Assembly: GCA_016183985.1 (NCBI GenBank)
Contig: JACPDN010000011.1
Coordinates: 248,001-312,000 of the forward strand
DNA length: 64,000 bases
Direction of reading: 5' to 3'
DNA from: Pseudomonadota bacterium
GTDB lineage: Bacteria; Pseudomonadota; Alphaproteobacteria; Dongiales; Dongiaceae
Numbering within the stretch: position 1 is the first letter of the stretch; each line of letters begins with the position of its first letter. The translations under genes and the position numbers were made by a program. Below are positions 17,128 to 26,022 of this stretch, piece after piece. The notes under the pieces are model-generated. The model was not told where the DNA came from. It saw only the letters and a list, made by a program, of their open reading frames with translations, and ran no database searches.

Positions 17128-19053
17128 CTAGATCTCGGTCCTGGCACCAAGCTCGATGATGCGGCCCACCGGAATGCGGAAGTAATCGGAGGCCGAGATT
17201 TCCGTATCGGACAGCAGGATGAACAGCCAGCGGCGCCAGCCCGACATCGCCGATTTTGCGCGCGGCACGATACGCTCGCGACCGATGAAATAGGAGACGC
17301 TCTCGGGATCCAGATCCAGGCCGTGCTTGGCTGCGATGCGCATGGCCGCCGGCAGATTCGGCTCGTCGGCAAAGCCATAGCGCACGATGATGCGCCAGAA
17401 TCCGCGACCGAGCTCTTTCACCTGAACACGCTCGGCATCCGGCACGAACGGCCGCGCCTCGGTAATGAGCGTCGTCATCACGACCCGCTCATGCAGGATG
17501 CGATTGTGGCGCATGTTGTGAAGGAGCGCGAACGGCACGCGGTCGATCTGTGCGGTGAGGAACAGCCCCGTACCCGGCACGCGGCTGAGATGCCGCTCCG
17601 ACAGTGCCCCCAGGAATTCTTCCTCGGTCAGCGAACCGGCGCCATGACGCTTGGCGAGCAAACCACGGCCATCCATCCAGGTCGACAGAATGAAGATGAT
17701 GATGGCGCCGATAAGCAGCGGGAACCAGCCGCCATCGAGCACCTTGAGCATGCTGGCGCTAAGCAATGAAGCTTCAACAAGCAGAATGAATCCGCAAATA
17801 AGGATCGACCGGGCTGGGCTCCATTTCCAAAGCGCCCTAAACACAAAGAAGGCGATAATCGTGTCAATGATCATGGTGCCGGTCACGGCAATACCGTAGG
17901 CGTTCGCGAGGCCGCTCGACGATTTGAAGCCGATGACCAGCAGCAATACGCAGATCATCAGCAGCCAGTTGATCTGCGGCACATAGATTTGGCCCTGGTG
18001 ACGGGCTGAAGTGTGGGTGATAAGCAGGCGCGGACAGACACCCATGCGCATCGCCTGCCAGGAAAGCGAGAACGCGCCAGAGATAACCGCCTGAGAAGCA
18101 ATGATGGTGGCCGCGGTCGCGAGGCCGATTAACGGATACAAGAACCAGTCCGGCGCCATCAGATAGAATGGATTGATTACTGCATCAGGTCGCACCAACA
18201 CCAGTGCGCCCTGGCCAAAATAATTCAGCATCAGGCAGGGCAATACGAAAAAGAACCAGGAAACCTGAATCGGCTTGCGACCAAAATGCCCCAGATCGGC
18301 GTAAAGCGCTTCGGCACCGGTTACCGCCAGCAGGACCGCACCCATGACCGGAAAGGCAATGCCAATGTTATGGAAGAGAAAGGAGAGAGCATAGTGCGGC
18401 GATACGGCGAGCAGAATCTGCGGATGCTGGAGAATCTGGGTGAGACCCAGAACACCAAGTGTGGTGAACCAGACCATCACGATAGGACCAAACAGCGCGC
18501 CAACGGCACCAGTGCCGCGGCTTTGCACGGCAAAGAGCCCGATGACAATGGCGATAGTAATAGGAACGACCCATTGGGCCATTTCGGGCCGCGCAACTTC
18601 GATGCCTTCCACGGCGGACAGGATTGAAATTGCCGGCGTGATCATGCCGTCGCCATAGAACAGAGCGGCGCCGACGATACCAAGTGCTAAGAACTTCTCA
18701 CGCCGGCCCGGCTTCGAGGCAGATCGAATTGCCAAGCCAATGAGAGCCAACAGACCGCCTTGGCCTTGGTTATCGGCACGCAGAATCAGCAATGCATATT
18801 TGAAACTGACGACGATCATCACCATCCAGAAGATCAGCGAGAGGATGCCGAAGACATGGGCGGGGTTGGCGGTAACCTCGCCGGCACCATGGAAAGCCTC
18901 CCGGAATGTGTAGATCGGACTGGTACCGATGTCGCCGAAGACGACGCCAAGCGCGCCGATGGCCAGTGGGGCCAAAGCGCCATGCGGTGTGTGATCGGTG
19001 CTCGGAGCCGTTGCCGGACCCTGGCTATCTGGTATCTGCGCTGATGTGGTCAC
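17128..19053 (-). CDS. kup: Kup potassium uptake transporter
   Basis: This 641-residue secondary K+ uptake protein (probably K+/H+ symport) of the KUP/HAK/KT family has about 12 transmembrane helices in the first 450 residues and a cytoplasmic C-terminal tail. The diagnostic motif GVVFGDIGTSPIYTFREAF lies near residue 40, followed by NQGQGGLLAL and FYGDGMITPAISILSAVEGI. The chosen start is a GTG at 19053; no strong ribosome binding site precedes it, so the start is the least certain part. Kup systems serve K+ uptake at low pH or hyperosmotic stress. A YjbR gene follows at 11 bases. Confidence 0.95.
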   Translation of the reverse strand: MTTSAQIPDSQGPATAPSTDHTPHGALAPLAIGALGVVFGDIGTSPIYTFREAFHGAGEVTANPAHVFGILSLIFWMVMIVVSFKYALLILRADNQGQGGLLALIGLAIRSASKPGRREKFLALGIVGAALFYGDGMITPAISILSAVEGIEVARPEMAQWVVPITIAIVIGLFAVQSRGTGAVGALFGPIVMVWFTTLGVLGLTQILQHPQILLAVSPHYALSFLFHNIGIAFPVMGAVLLAVTGAEALYADLGHFGRKPIQVSWFFFVLPCLMLNYFGQGALVLVRPDAVINPFYLMAPDWFLYPLIGLATAATIIASQAVISGAFSLSWQAMRMGVCPRLLITHTSARHQGQIYVPQINWLLMICVLLLVIGFKSSSGLANAYGIAVTGTMIIDTIIAFFVFRALWKWSPARSILICGFILLVEASLLSASMLKVLDGGWFPLLIGAIIIFILSTWMDGRGLLAKRHGAGSLTEEEFLGALSERHLSRVPGTGLFLTAQIDRVPFALLHNMRHNRILHERVVMTTLITEARPFVPDAERVQVKELGRGFWRIIVRYGFADEPNLPAAMRIAAKHGLDLDPESVSYFIGRERIVPRAKSAMSGWRRWLFILLSDTEISASDYFRIPVGRIIELGARTEI

Positions 19054-19418
19054 TTGGTATCGGTGGCACCTTGCGTCCGGTCGCCGGCTCTTGAGCCATC
19101 CCTACCGACATCCCCTCTTCGGGGCAGCCGGCGCGGACACAAAATGGATATCCATCCCTTGCTGAACTGGGCCTGTCCTGCCCGTGAAAGCGGCGCATCC
19201 TGTCATCGGGCTGCCCCTCGCGCAATAGGGTTTTTGCACTGCAATATTACCTCTTGACTCTGAGACCGACTCCGCCGTAGAGGCCCCCGGCCAATCGGGA
19301 ATCGCCGCCCCGTATTGTCGCCTCCCCGTATTGCTGCACTGGGCGGCTTCGGCTAATGCTCTGAACGATGTGCTGGCCGATACGTTCCGGCGCGCGAGAA
19401 GCCCAGGGGAAACACGCC
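19054..19418. other. Divergent intergenic region between kup and the xanthine phosphoribosyltransferase gene
   Basis: No gene is supported in these 365 bases. It must hold promoters in both directions. A TTGACT at 19254 could be a -35 element for the plus-strand gene, but no good -10 follows. A small CCCC-TCTTC-GGGG hairpin is near 19110. No riboswitch is recognised. Confidence 0.4.
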
Positions 19419-19898
19419 ATGTCTGATCCACAAAAAACCTTTCCGGTTTCCTGGGAAGAGTTGCATCGCAATGCCAAGGCACTCGCCTGGCGTCTCATCG
19501 AGCAGGGGCCGTTCAACGGTATCGTGGCCGTGACGCGTGGCGGTCTGGTGCCGGCTGCCATCATCGCTCGTGAGCTTGATGTGCGCCTGATCGATACGGT
19601 CTGCATGCAGAGCTATTCGGACGATCACGCGCAAGGCCAGATCAAGGTGCTCAAAGAGGTACCGGGCAATGGCGAAGGCTGGCTCATCATCGACGACCTC
19701 GTCGACACCGGTCGCACCGCCCGCGTCGTGCGCGAGATGCTGCCCAAAGCACATTTCGCGACGATCTATGCCAAACCCTCTGGCCGGCCGTTGGTCGACA
19801 CCTTCGTCACCGAAGTCTCGCAGGACACCTGGATCTATTTCCCCTGGGACATCGAACTGCAATTTGCGCAGCCGATCGCCAAGCAAAAGCGCGGCTAA
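19419..19898 (+). CDS. gpt: Xanthine phosphoribosyltransferase
   Basis: This 159-residue purine salvage enzyme transfers phosphoribose from PRPP to xanthine (and guanine). The PRPP-binding motif [13 protein letters not shown] lies near residues 88-100, and [19 protein letters not shown] precedes it. The ending [12 protein letters not shown] is characteristic of the Gpt/XPRT branch. Length agrees with E. coli Gpt (152). The ATG at 19419 follows GGGGAAACACGCC; a 17-codon longer in-frame start is less likely. It converges on panC with a 4-base overlap. Confidence 0.92.
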   Translation: MSDPQKTFPVSWEELHRNAKALAWRLIEQGPFNGIVAVTRGGLVPAAIIARELDVRLIDTVCMQSYSDDHAQGQIKVLKEVPGNGEGWLIIDDLVDTGRTARVVREMLPKAHFATIYAKPSGRPLVDTFVTEVSQDTWIYFPWDIELQFAQPIAKQKRG

Positions 19899-20743
19899 AG
19901 AACCGGCCAGTTATCGATCAGGCGCGTGCGGCCGATATGGGCCGCCGCGAACAGGCGGCTGCCATTCTGCGCCCGATCGATCGGCGTCAGCGTTTCCTCG
20001 TCGCATAAGGCGATGTAGTCGACGCGCGCGAAACCGCCTTGCAGCAGTTTGGCCGTGGCGGCGGCCAGAATCGGTGCCGCATCAATTCCGGACGCCAATT
20101 GCGCCGTCGCCTCCGCCAACACCAGCGGCAGCAACGCCGCTTGCGCGCGCTCGACCGGCGACAGATAACGATTGCGCGATGACATGGCGAGGCCATCCGC
20201 TTCGCGCACGGTCGGCACACCGACAATTTCGACCGGCACGTCGAGATCGCGCACCAGGCGCCGAATCACCTGCAATTGCTGGAAATCCTTCTCGCCGAAG
20301 TAAGCACGGTCGGGCAGGCTCTGCAGCAGCAGCTTGGAAACAATGGTGGCGACACCGCCGAAATGGCCCGGCCGCGCTACACCGTCGAGATGCGTGGTGA
20401 TGCCCCCGACAGTTACCGATGTAGTGAAGCCAGCCGGATACATTTCCGCCACGTCCGGCGCAAACAGCAGATCACAGCCGATGTCGCTGAGTTTCGTGGC
20501 GTCGCTGGCTTCGTCGCGAGGATACGCGGACAGGTCCTCATTCGGTCCGAACTGGGTCGGGTTGACGAAAAGCGTCGCAATCGCATGGCTGTTCTCGGCC
20601 TTGGCCCGGCGCACCAGGGTCAAATGCCCCTCATGCAAGGCACCCATGGTGGGCACCAGGCCGATCTTGCCGCCGGTGCGACGGATATCAGCGATACGGG
20701 CGCGCAAATCGGCGACGCGGCGAACAATAGGCAACATGGTCAT
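19895..20743 (-). CDS. panC: Pantothenate synthetase PanC
   Basis: This 282-residue enzyme ligates pantoate and beta-alanine with ATP to give pantothenate, the precursor of coenzyme A. Class I synthetase-like nucleotide-binding motifs are visible: [14 protein letters not shown] (HxGH) near residue 32, [22 protein letters not shown], and the KMSKS-equivalent MSSRNRYL. It is the second gene of a panB-panC operon, 20 bases after the panB stop, on the minus strand. Its 3' end overlaps the convergent gpt gene by 4 bases. Confidence 0.96.
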   Translation of the reverse strand: MTMLPIVRRVADLRARIADIRRTGGKIGLVPTMGALHEGHLTLVRRAKAENSHAIATLFVNPTQFGPNEDLSAYPRDEASDATKLSDIGCDLLFAPDVAEMYPAGFTTSVTVGGITTHLDGVARPGHFGGVATIVSKLLLQSLPDRAYFGEKDFQQLQVIRRLVRDLDVPVEIVGVPTVREADGLAMSSRNRYLSPVERAQAALLPLVLAEATAQLASGIDAAPILAAATAKLLQGGFARVDYIALCDEETLTPIDRAQNGSRLFAAAHIGRTRLIDNWPVL

Positions 20744-20763
20744 GGGTGATATTTAGGGTCGGA

Positions 20764-21615
20764 TCAGCCGTGCTTCTTGATGGCGCCGAAGATGTTCTCG
20801 GGGCCGGGGAAGGAACGCGCACGCACTTCCTGTGCGTAGCGTTCCGCGGCCTCTTCGATCTCGTTGCCGAGTTCGGCATAGCGCTTAACGAAGCGCGGCT
20901 TGAAGGCGCTGAAGAGGCCGAGGATATCCTCGGCGACAAGCACCTGGCCATCGCAAGCGGCCGAGGCACCGATGCCGATGACCGGCACGGAGACGCGCGA
21001 AGTGACCACCTGCGCGATCTGCTCCATGACACCTTCGAGCACGACAGAGAAGGCGCCGGCTTCGGCAACAGCCACCGCGTCGGCAACGATCGTAGCCGCT
21101 TCCTGATCGCCGCGACCGCGTGCGCGGAAGCCGCCCAGCGTATTGACCGATTGCGGCGTCAGACCGACATGGCCCATGACCGGAACGCCGCGCTTGGCGA
21201 GGAAAGCGACCGTATCGGCCATCTCACGCCCACCTTCGAGCTTCACGGCCTGGCAGCCGGTCTCCTTCATGATGCGTGCTGCCGAGCGGAAGGCCTGTTC
21301 CGGGCTTTCCTGGTAGCTGCCGAATGGCATATCGACGACGACCATCGACGTCTTCGAACCACGCACAACGGCGGCGCCATGCTGGATCATCATCTCCAGC
21401 GTCACCGGCAAGGTCGTATCGAAGCCGTAGAGAACCATGCCGAGCGAATCGCCCACCATCAGCAGATCGACATGGGAGTCGAGGCGCTGCGCCATCGGCA
21501 TCGTATAGGCGGTGAGGCAGACGAGCGGCTCTTTGCCTTTGCGGGCGGCGAATTCCGGCACCGACAGGCGCTTCAGGACGGCACCTTCGTTGTTGCCGCT
21601 GGCATGGACGCTCAT
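20764..21615 (-). CDS. panB: 3-methyl-2-oxobutanoate hydroxymethyltransferase PanB
   Basis: This 283-residue enzyme transfers a hydroxymethyl group from methylene-tetrahydrofolate to alpha-ketoisovalerate, giving ketopantoate for coenzyme A synthesis. Family motifs are [44 protein letters not shown], the catalytic-Glu strand VVLEGV, and [17 protein letters not shown]. The start follows GAGGGAGGCGGAA. It lies upstream of panC on the same strand. Confidence 0.96.
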   Translation of the reverse strand: MSVHASGNNEGAVLKRLSVPEFAARKGKEPLVCLTAYTMPMAQRLDSHVDLLMVGDSLGMVLYGFDTTLPVTLEMMIQHGAAVVRGSKTSMVVVDMPFGSYQESPEQAFRSAARIMKETGCQAVKLEGGREMADTVAFLAKRGVPVMGHVGLTPQSVNTLGGFRARGRGDQEAATIVADAVAVAEAGAFSVVLEGVMEQIAQVVTSRVSVPVIGIGASAACDGQVLVAEDILGLFSAFKPRFVKRYAELGNEIEEAAERYAQEVRARSFPGPENIFGAIKKHG

Positions 21616-22007
21616 TTCCGCCTCCCTCGTGCCAGGCGACGTTAGGGCCTGTCGGCCCGTCGCCAGTTCGCATTACGCTGTTTTAGGCGCGACATTCTGT
21701 CCGATACTGCTGCACCGCACAACCGCTATCGGGACATAGGTCAGACGCTTCAGGCGTATGGAACGCTATGCACCGCATGACAGAGCTGCAACGGCCCGCT
21801 GGGTGTGCTAGATAATTGCCCCATAACCGCATGAAATAAATGGAAATTCAGCCTACGAATGCGGTGACCCGAAGCGATTTAGAAATGCGGTGCTTCCGAT
21901 TCTCAAGGAGAACGGCTACATCCTTATCTGCACTGCATTCAAGCCAAGGCGCGGAAGCGCGCCCAGCCAGCGGCCAATTTGCCAGGACCGGTTGCCCTCG
22001 AGCCTCG
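21616..22007. other. Divergent intergenic region between panB and the PadR-like gene
   Basis: I see no supported gene in these 392 bases; the upstream extension of the PadR-like frame is Ser/Arg-rich and unlike a real N-terminus. The region should contain the panBC promoter. TAGATAAT near 21810 resembles a -10 box pointing to the PadR-like gene, without a clear -35 partner. Confidence 0.4.
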
Positions 22008-22559
22008 ATGTACAAAGACAACAGCCTCATCCCCTCTGAAGCGATCCGCCTCGCCGCCCTTGGTCTGTTATGGCAAGGCGAGCGGAGCTATGCCGATCTA
22101 GCGCGGGAAATCCGCCATTTCGTCGGCCGCATTGCCGGGCCGTCGCTGGAGTTGCTGGGCCCGTCGCTGGAGCTTTTCAAGATCGAAGGCATCATTGAGG
22201 CGATCGACCCTAAACAGCCGGCGGATTCGCAGGTGATGCGCCTGACCCCTGAAGGTCATGCCGAGCTGCGCCGTCTGATGACGACGCGGTTGCGCGGACC
22301 GATGGGCGAGGTCAACAAGCTGATCGTTGCCTTCAAAATGCATTTCTTCGGCTGCCTGACACCTGAGGATCAGCGCCAACAGCTCGATCTCATGATTGAG
22401 GCTTGCGACAAGGAATTGGGGCGCCTGGGAGATCTGCGCGCCTACCAGCCAGTCGCTGCCGGCAATGGCCATCTTCCTTCCTGGCTCGACCTGGAAATCG
22501 ACGAAATCGGCGCCCGTCGTGCCTGGTTCGAAGGCTTGAAGGCTGGAATCGGTCGCTAG
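22008..22559 (+). CDS. PadR-like winged-helix regulator
   Basis: This 183-residue cytoplasmic protein has an N-terminal winged-helix (AIRLAALGLLWQGERSYADLAREIRHF, read in two parts, then FKIEGIIEAID and the wing MRLTPEGHAEL). The C-terminal helical part (NKLIVAFKMHFFGCLTPEDQ, then LMIEACDKELGRL) resembles the dimerisation region of PadR regulators. The target and effector are unknown. The ATG at 22008 is taken as start because the product then begins just before the first helix. An imperfect 21-base internal repeat encodes GPSLELL/GPSLELF at residues 44-57. It lies upstream of gluQ with a 74-base gap. Confidence 0.6.
   Translation: MYKDNSLIPSEAIRLAALGLLWQGERSYADLAREIRHFVGRIAGPSLELLGPSLELFKIEGIIEAIDPKQPADSQVMRLTPEGHAELRRLMTTRLRGPMGEVNKLIVAFKMHFFGCLTPEDQRQQLDLMIEACDKELGRLGDLRAYQPVAAGNGHLPSWLDLEIDEIGARRAWFEGLKAGIGR
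22137..22178 (+). repeat. Imperfect 21-base tandem repeat inside the PadR-like gene
   Basis: Two adjacent in-frame 21-base units share CCGTCGCTGGAG and encode GPSLELL then GPSLELF between the first helices and the wing of the regulator. This may be native sequence rather than a recent duplication. Confidence 0.6.
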
Positions 22560-22633
22560 ATCCACCATTTTCTCGATTTTTTGGGATAAAAACGCGCCTG
22601 GAAGGTTGCACCAGGCAACCTCGCTCCTTACCT

Positions 22634-23491
22634 ATGGCCTTTATGCCGCCATTCGTTACTCGTTTCGCACCTAGCCCCACCGGATATCTCCATATCGGCC
22701 ACGCTTTTTCAGCGCTGGACGGGTGGATCAGGGCTCGAGCGCTGGGGGGAAGGTTCTTGTTGCGTATCGAGGATATCGACCAGACGCGCTGCCGCCCGGA
22801 GTTCGAGGCGGCGTTGCTTCAGGATCTCTCCTGGCTCGGCCTCGATTGGGATGGCGCCGTGCGCCGGCAATCCGACCATTTTGCTGACTATCAGGCGGCC
22901 CTCGATCGGCTTCAAGTCCTCGGTGTCATCTACCCTTGTTTCTGCAGCCGTAAGGACATCGCTGCGGCGGCGAGCGCTCCCCACGGCCCCGATGGTCCGC
23001 TCTATCCGGGAACCTGTCGCGCCCTTGCCCCAGCGCTCGCCGCTGAAAAACAGGCGGCAGGCCTGCCCTTCGTTCTGCGGATCAATATTGCCAAGGCGCA
23101 GGCTCTAACCGGCGACCTCTCTTTTGTTGACGAACGCGCGGGCAGCCAGATCGCCCGGCCCGAAATGCTGGGCGATGTCGTTCTGGCCCGCCGCGATACG
23201 CCCTGCTCCTATCATCTCTGTGTCACGGTCGACGATGCGCTCCAGGGCGTCACGCTGATCACGCGCGCCGAAGATCTGTTGCCTTCGACCCATATTCACC
23301 GGCTGCTTCAAGCCCTGCTCCAGCTGCCGGTGCCGGCCTACGCGCATCATCGCTTGCTCGCCGATGAAACCGGGCAGCGTCTTGCCAAGCGAACCGGAGC
23401 GCCCAGCCTGCGGTCCTTGCGTGCCGCCGGCCGCTCCGCCGCCCAGGTGCGCGCCATGGCCGGCCATCCCGACGCGATACATCACTCTTAG
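22634..23491 (+). CDS. gluQ: Glutamyl-Q tRNA(Asp) synthetase
   Basis: This 285-residue paralogue of glutamyl-tRNA synthetase lacks the anticodon-binding domain. It attaches glutamate to queuosine at position 34 of tRNA(Asp). It has FAPSPTGYLHIGHAFSAL (HIGH motif), LLRIEDIDQTRCRPEF, a zinc-site pattern with CFC and YPGTC, and a KMSKS equivalent in GQRLAKRTGAPSLRSLR. Length is as expected for GluQ-RS (about 290-300). The ATG at 22634 fits; a second one three codons later is possible. It is followed by a TerC gene 26 bases downstream. Confidence 0.92.
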   Translation: MAFMPPFVTRFAPSPTGYLHIGHAFSALDGWIRARALGGRFLLRIEDIDQTRCRPEFEAALLQDLSWLGLDWDGAVRRQSDHFADYQAALDRLQVLGVIYPCFCSRKDIAAAASAPHGPDGPLYPGTCRALAPALAAEKQAAGLPFVLRINIAKAQALTGDLSFVDERAGSQIARPEMLGDVVLARRDTPCSYHLCVTVDDALQGVTLITRAEDLLPSTHIHRLLQALLQLPVPAYAHHRLLADETGQRLAKRTGAPSLRSLRAAGRSAAQVRAMAGHPDAIHHS

Positions 23492-23517
23492 TTCCACTCC
23501 AGCAAAGCAGTAAGTGA

Positions 23518-24216
23518 ATGATCGACACGCAATACCTCATTAGCCTGCTGACCGGCCCAGAAATGATCGCCTTCGGCCAGGTCATCCTCATCGACCTCGT
23601 ACTTGCCGGCGATAATGCCATCGTCGTCGGCATGGCTGCAGCGGGCCTGCCGTCCCACCAACGTACCAAGGTGATCCTGATCGGTATCGCCGCGGCAACG
23701 ATCATGCGTATCTGCTTTGCGCTGGGCACCAGCTATCTGCTGTCGATCATCGGCCTGACGCTGGCCGGTGGCATTCTGCTGCTGTGGGTCTGCTGGAAGT
23801 TCTGGCGCGAACTTGAGCAGCAGCGTCGCGAGAACCGCAAGGCGAAGCTCCGCGCTGGCGAAAAGATGAGTGCTGCGGAAAAGGCCGATCTGGAAGAAGG
23901 CGAAGGCGCTCTGCCCGGCTCCTCCCCAGCCAAGACGATGCGTCAGGCGATCGTCCAGATTGTCATCGCCGACGTCTCGATGTCGCTCGACAACGTGCTG
24001 GCCGTTGCCGGTGCCGCGCAGGACCACTACAAGGTGATGGTATTCGGCCTCATCCTCTCAGTTGCCTTGATGGGCCTTGCCGCTTCAATCATCGCCAAGC
24101 TGCTGAAACGCTTCCACTGGATCGCCTATATCGGCCTTGCGGTGATCTTCTATGTGGCCGCTAAAATGATCTGGAACGGCTGGGCCGAAGTGGCACCAAT
24201 GGTGAATGGCGCTTAA
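23518..24216 (+). CDS. TerC/YjbE family integral membrane protein
   Basis: This 232-residue protein has about seven transmembrane helices. It carries two copies of the TerC acidic motif, DLVLAGDNAIVVGMAA near residue 26 and DVSMSLDNVLAVAGAA near 155, in oppositely placed membrane halves. A charged cytoplasmic loop (residues about 98-140) separates them. TerC/YjbE-type proteins are linked to metal ion homeostasis, with manganese export shown for some, and to tellurite resistance by name. No yybP-ykoY riboswitch is evident upstream. A strong terminator follows. Confidence 0.88.
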   Translation: MIDTQYLISLLTGPEMIAFGQVILIDLVLAGDNAIVVGMAAAGLPSHQRTKVILIGIAAATIMRICFALGTSYLLSIIGLTLAGGILLLWVCWKFWRELEQQRRENRKAKLRAGEKMSAAEKADLEEGEGALPGSSPAKTMRQAIVQIVIADVSMSLDNVLAVAGAAQDHYKVMVFGLILSVALMGLAASIIAKLLKRFHWIAYIGLAVIFYVAAKMIWNGWAEVAPMVNGA

Positions 24217-24242
24217 AGGCGATCGACCATCCAGCAATGCTC

Positions 24243-24268
24243 GATGCCCGGCCACTTGGCCGGGCATC
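24243..24268 (+). terminator. Intrinsic terminator between terC and the Nudix operon
   Basis: GATGCCCGGCC pairs perfectly with GGCCGGGCATC around a 4-base loop, followed by TGTATTTTT on the plus strand. It ends terC and may also stop the convergent Nudix operon. Confidence 0.88.
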
Positions 24269-24291
24269 TGTATTTTTGGGCGTCGCGTTTA

Positions 24292-25143
24292 TCAGGGTTT
24301 TTGCGCCAACCCCATGGCGAGACGCGTGTAATCCTCACGCTCCGGCGTCAGATAGCCGTGACGTATCAGGAAATCGATAATGACGAGGCCAACGTTGAAC
24401 TTGAAATCGTTGGTCTCCGCCAGGAGACGCTCCACCTCGGGCAGCGGCAAGAGCCGGAAGTCCGCGATTTCGCCATCATGGTTCTTCGGCACAAAATCGG
24501 CCGGCAGTTCCAGATCGTAGGTGAAGAGCGTATCGTCGCGCAGGCAGCCATCGAGTTCCATGCGATAGCTCAAGGCGCCGCAAGGCCGCGCACGGCGCGC
24601 CAGTTCCTTGGGGATCGACGCTTCTTCCGCCGCTTCCTTGATGAGGTTGTCGAAGGGTTTCACGCCGGATGGCAGGCCACCAGCGACAAGATGATCGAGC
24701 TTGCCCGGTTCGATCGGGCGATTGGCCGCGCGTCGTCCAACCCACAGCCAGATCTCGCCATCGCGGCGGACATAGCCATTCAAATGCACGCCATAGGCTT
24801 TCACGCCAAAGAGCGGGACGCCGGCACGTTCCAGATCGAACAGCGGTTCGCTGCCATATTGCGCGGCGATGGTAAAAAGTTCGTCGCGCCAGCCGCAGAT
24901 AAAACCCTCTTGCCGCAGCTCGCGCATCACGGAATCGATCGCCGCCGAACGATAATCGAAGCTGTCGAGATGCCCAGCGACGCGAACCTCGGTGCTTCCA
25001 ACCCGAAAGACGCTGGGGAAGCGGCGTAGCTCCTGCGCGAGATCCCGACGCATATGGCCGATCTGCATGTCGCCCACCGAGAACGGCAAGTAGCGGGAGA
25101 GATCATGACGATGGCACGCCTCAATACGCTCAATCAGGCTCAT
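24292..25143 (-). CDS. DUF4743/Nudix hydrolase, second tandem copy
   Basis: This 283-residue protein has an N-terminal DUF4743 region (residues 1-120, with GVPLFGVKAYGVHLNGYVRR) followed by a Nudix fold, as in the plant and fungal proteins annotated as thiamine pyrophosphokinase-related. The Nudix box region is GGLPSGVKPFDNLIKEAAEE and then ASI. The metal-binding EE pair is present, but the usual upstream Glu, Arg and Gly are V, K and S, so it is degenerate. It paralogues the gene just upstream, which has a more regular box. Its ATG overlaps the upstream stop (ATGA), meaning coupled translation. The substrate is unknown; diphosphate hydrolysis is inferred. Confidence 0.82.
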   Translation of the reverse strand: MSLIERIEACHRHDLSRYLPFSVGDMQIGHMRRDLAQELRRFPSVFRVGSTEVRVAGHLDSFDYRSAAIDSVMRELRQEGFICGWRDELFTIAAQYGSEPLFDLERAGVPLFGVKAYGVHLNGYVRRDGEIWLWVGRRAANRPIEPGKLDHLVAGGLPSGVKPFDNLIKEAAEEASIPKELARRARPCGALSYRMELDGCLRDDTLFTYDLELPADFVPKNHDGEIADFRLLPLPEVERLLAETNDFKFNVGLVIIDFLIRHGYLTPEREDYTRLAMGLAQKP

Positions 25144-26015
25144 GCCGCCGCTCCACGCGCGAAAGGAATCGGCCGCCGCAGACCCGCGATAAGCGGCAGG
25201 TAGTCGCGCTCCTCGGGGCCAACAAAACCATGCCTCACCAGGAAATCGATAAGGACCAAGGCGATGTCGTACATAAATTCGTCCGCGGAACGCAGCCGGT
25301 GAATCAGTTCGGAAACCGGGATCAGCTCAAAGCCCGCGACCTCGCCATCCTGATTCTGCGGGCGAAAGCTCTCAGGCAGTTCCAGATCGTAATTGAACTG
25401 CTGGCCAGCGCGCAGGCCCTCCGCGGCCTCGATCAGCAGCGTCACGATGCTGACGGGCAGAGCCTGCGCAGCAATGTCAGTGGGTATCCCCGCCTCCTCC
25501 CGGCATTCCTTGAGAAGGTTTTCGCCAGGCGTCAGGCCGAGCGGTTGCCCCCCGCCCACCACAAGATCCAACATGTTGGGATCGACCGATTTGGTCGGTG
25601 ACCGACGCGCCACCCAGACCTTCATTTCCCAGCCGCGGCCGACAAACCCGTTGAGATTGACGCCGTAGGCGATAACACCGAAGAGCGGCGCCGCGGCACG
25701 TTCCATCACCAGAAGCGGCGTCTCGCCGAAGGATTGGTTGACCGGATAAAGCTCATTGCGCCAGCCGGGCACGCGTCCTGCTGCACGAAGATCGGCGAGC
25801 ACGCCAGCCATGGCAGCACTACGCTGCTCCGAATCGGCAAGGCCGGGTTGCATTTCCAGGTCTTTGCCAACCAGCCGGAAAACATCGGAACGGCCAGCAA
25901 GTTCTGCCGCCAATGCCGGCTTTACCCAGCCGACATGATGACCGGCCACGACGAAGCGCCGATAGTGCGTGAGGTCGGGATTTGAATAGCGGCGATATTG
26001 ACGCAGGAGACTCAT
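25140..26015 (-). CDS. DUF4743/Nudix hydrolase, first tandem copy
   Basis: This 291-residue protein is a paralogue of the following gene. It has the same DUF4743 N-terminus (AAAPLFGVIAYGVNLNGFVG) and a Nudix box GGGQPLGLTPGENLLKECRE plus EAGI, retaining the REUxEExGU half with Lys for Arg. An in-frame extension to 26189 is rejected because it would enter argE in a wrong frame with basic, non-protein-like composition. The gene starts 7 bases after the argE stop and overlaps the next gene by 4 bases. It is therefore part of the apaG-folE-argE-Nudix-Nudix transcript. Confidence 0.85.
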   Translation of the reverse strand: MSLLRQYRRYSNPDLTHYRRFVVAGHHVGWVKPALAAELAGRSDVFRLVGKDLEMQPGLADSEQRSAAMAGVLADLRAAGRVPGWRNELYPVNQSFGETPLLVMERAAAPLFGVIAYGVNLNGFVGRGWEMKVWVARRSPTKSVDPNMLDLVVGGGQPLGLTPGENLLKECREEAGIPTDIAAQALPVSIVTLLIEAAEGLRAGQQFNYDLELPESFRPQNQDGEVAGFELIPVSELIHRLRSADEFMYDIALVLIDFLVRHGFVGPEERDYLPLIAGLRRPIPFARGAAA

Positions 26016-26022
26016 GACGGCG

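Noticed and set aside
19054-19418. Riboswitch upstream of kup or gpt
   Set aside because: No recognisable c-di-AMP, purine or other riboswitch core was found; only a minor hairpin is present.
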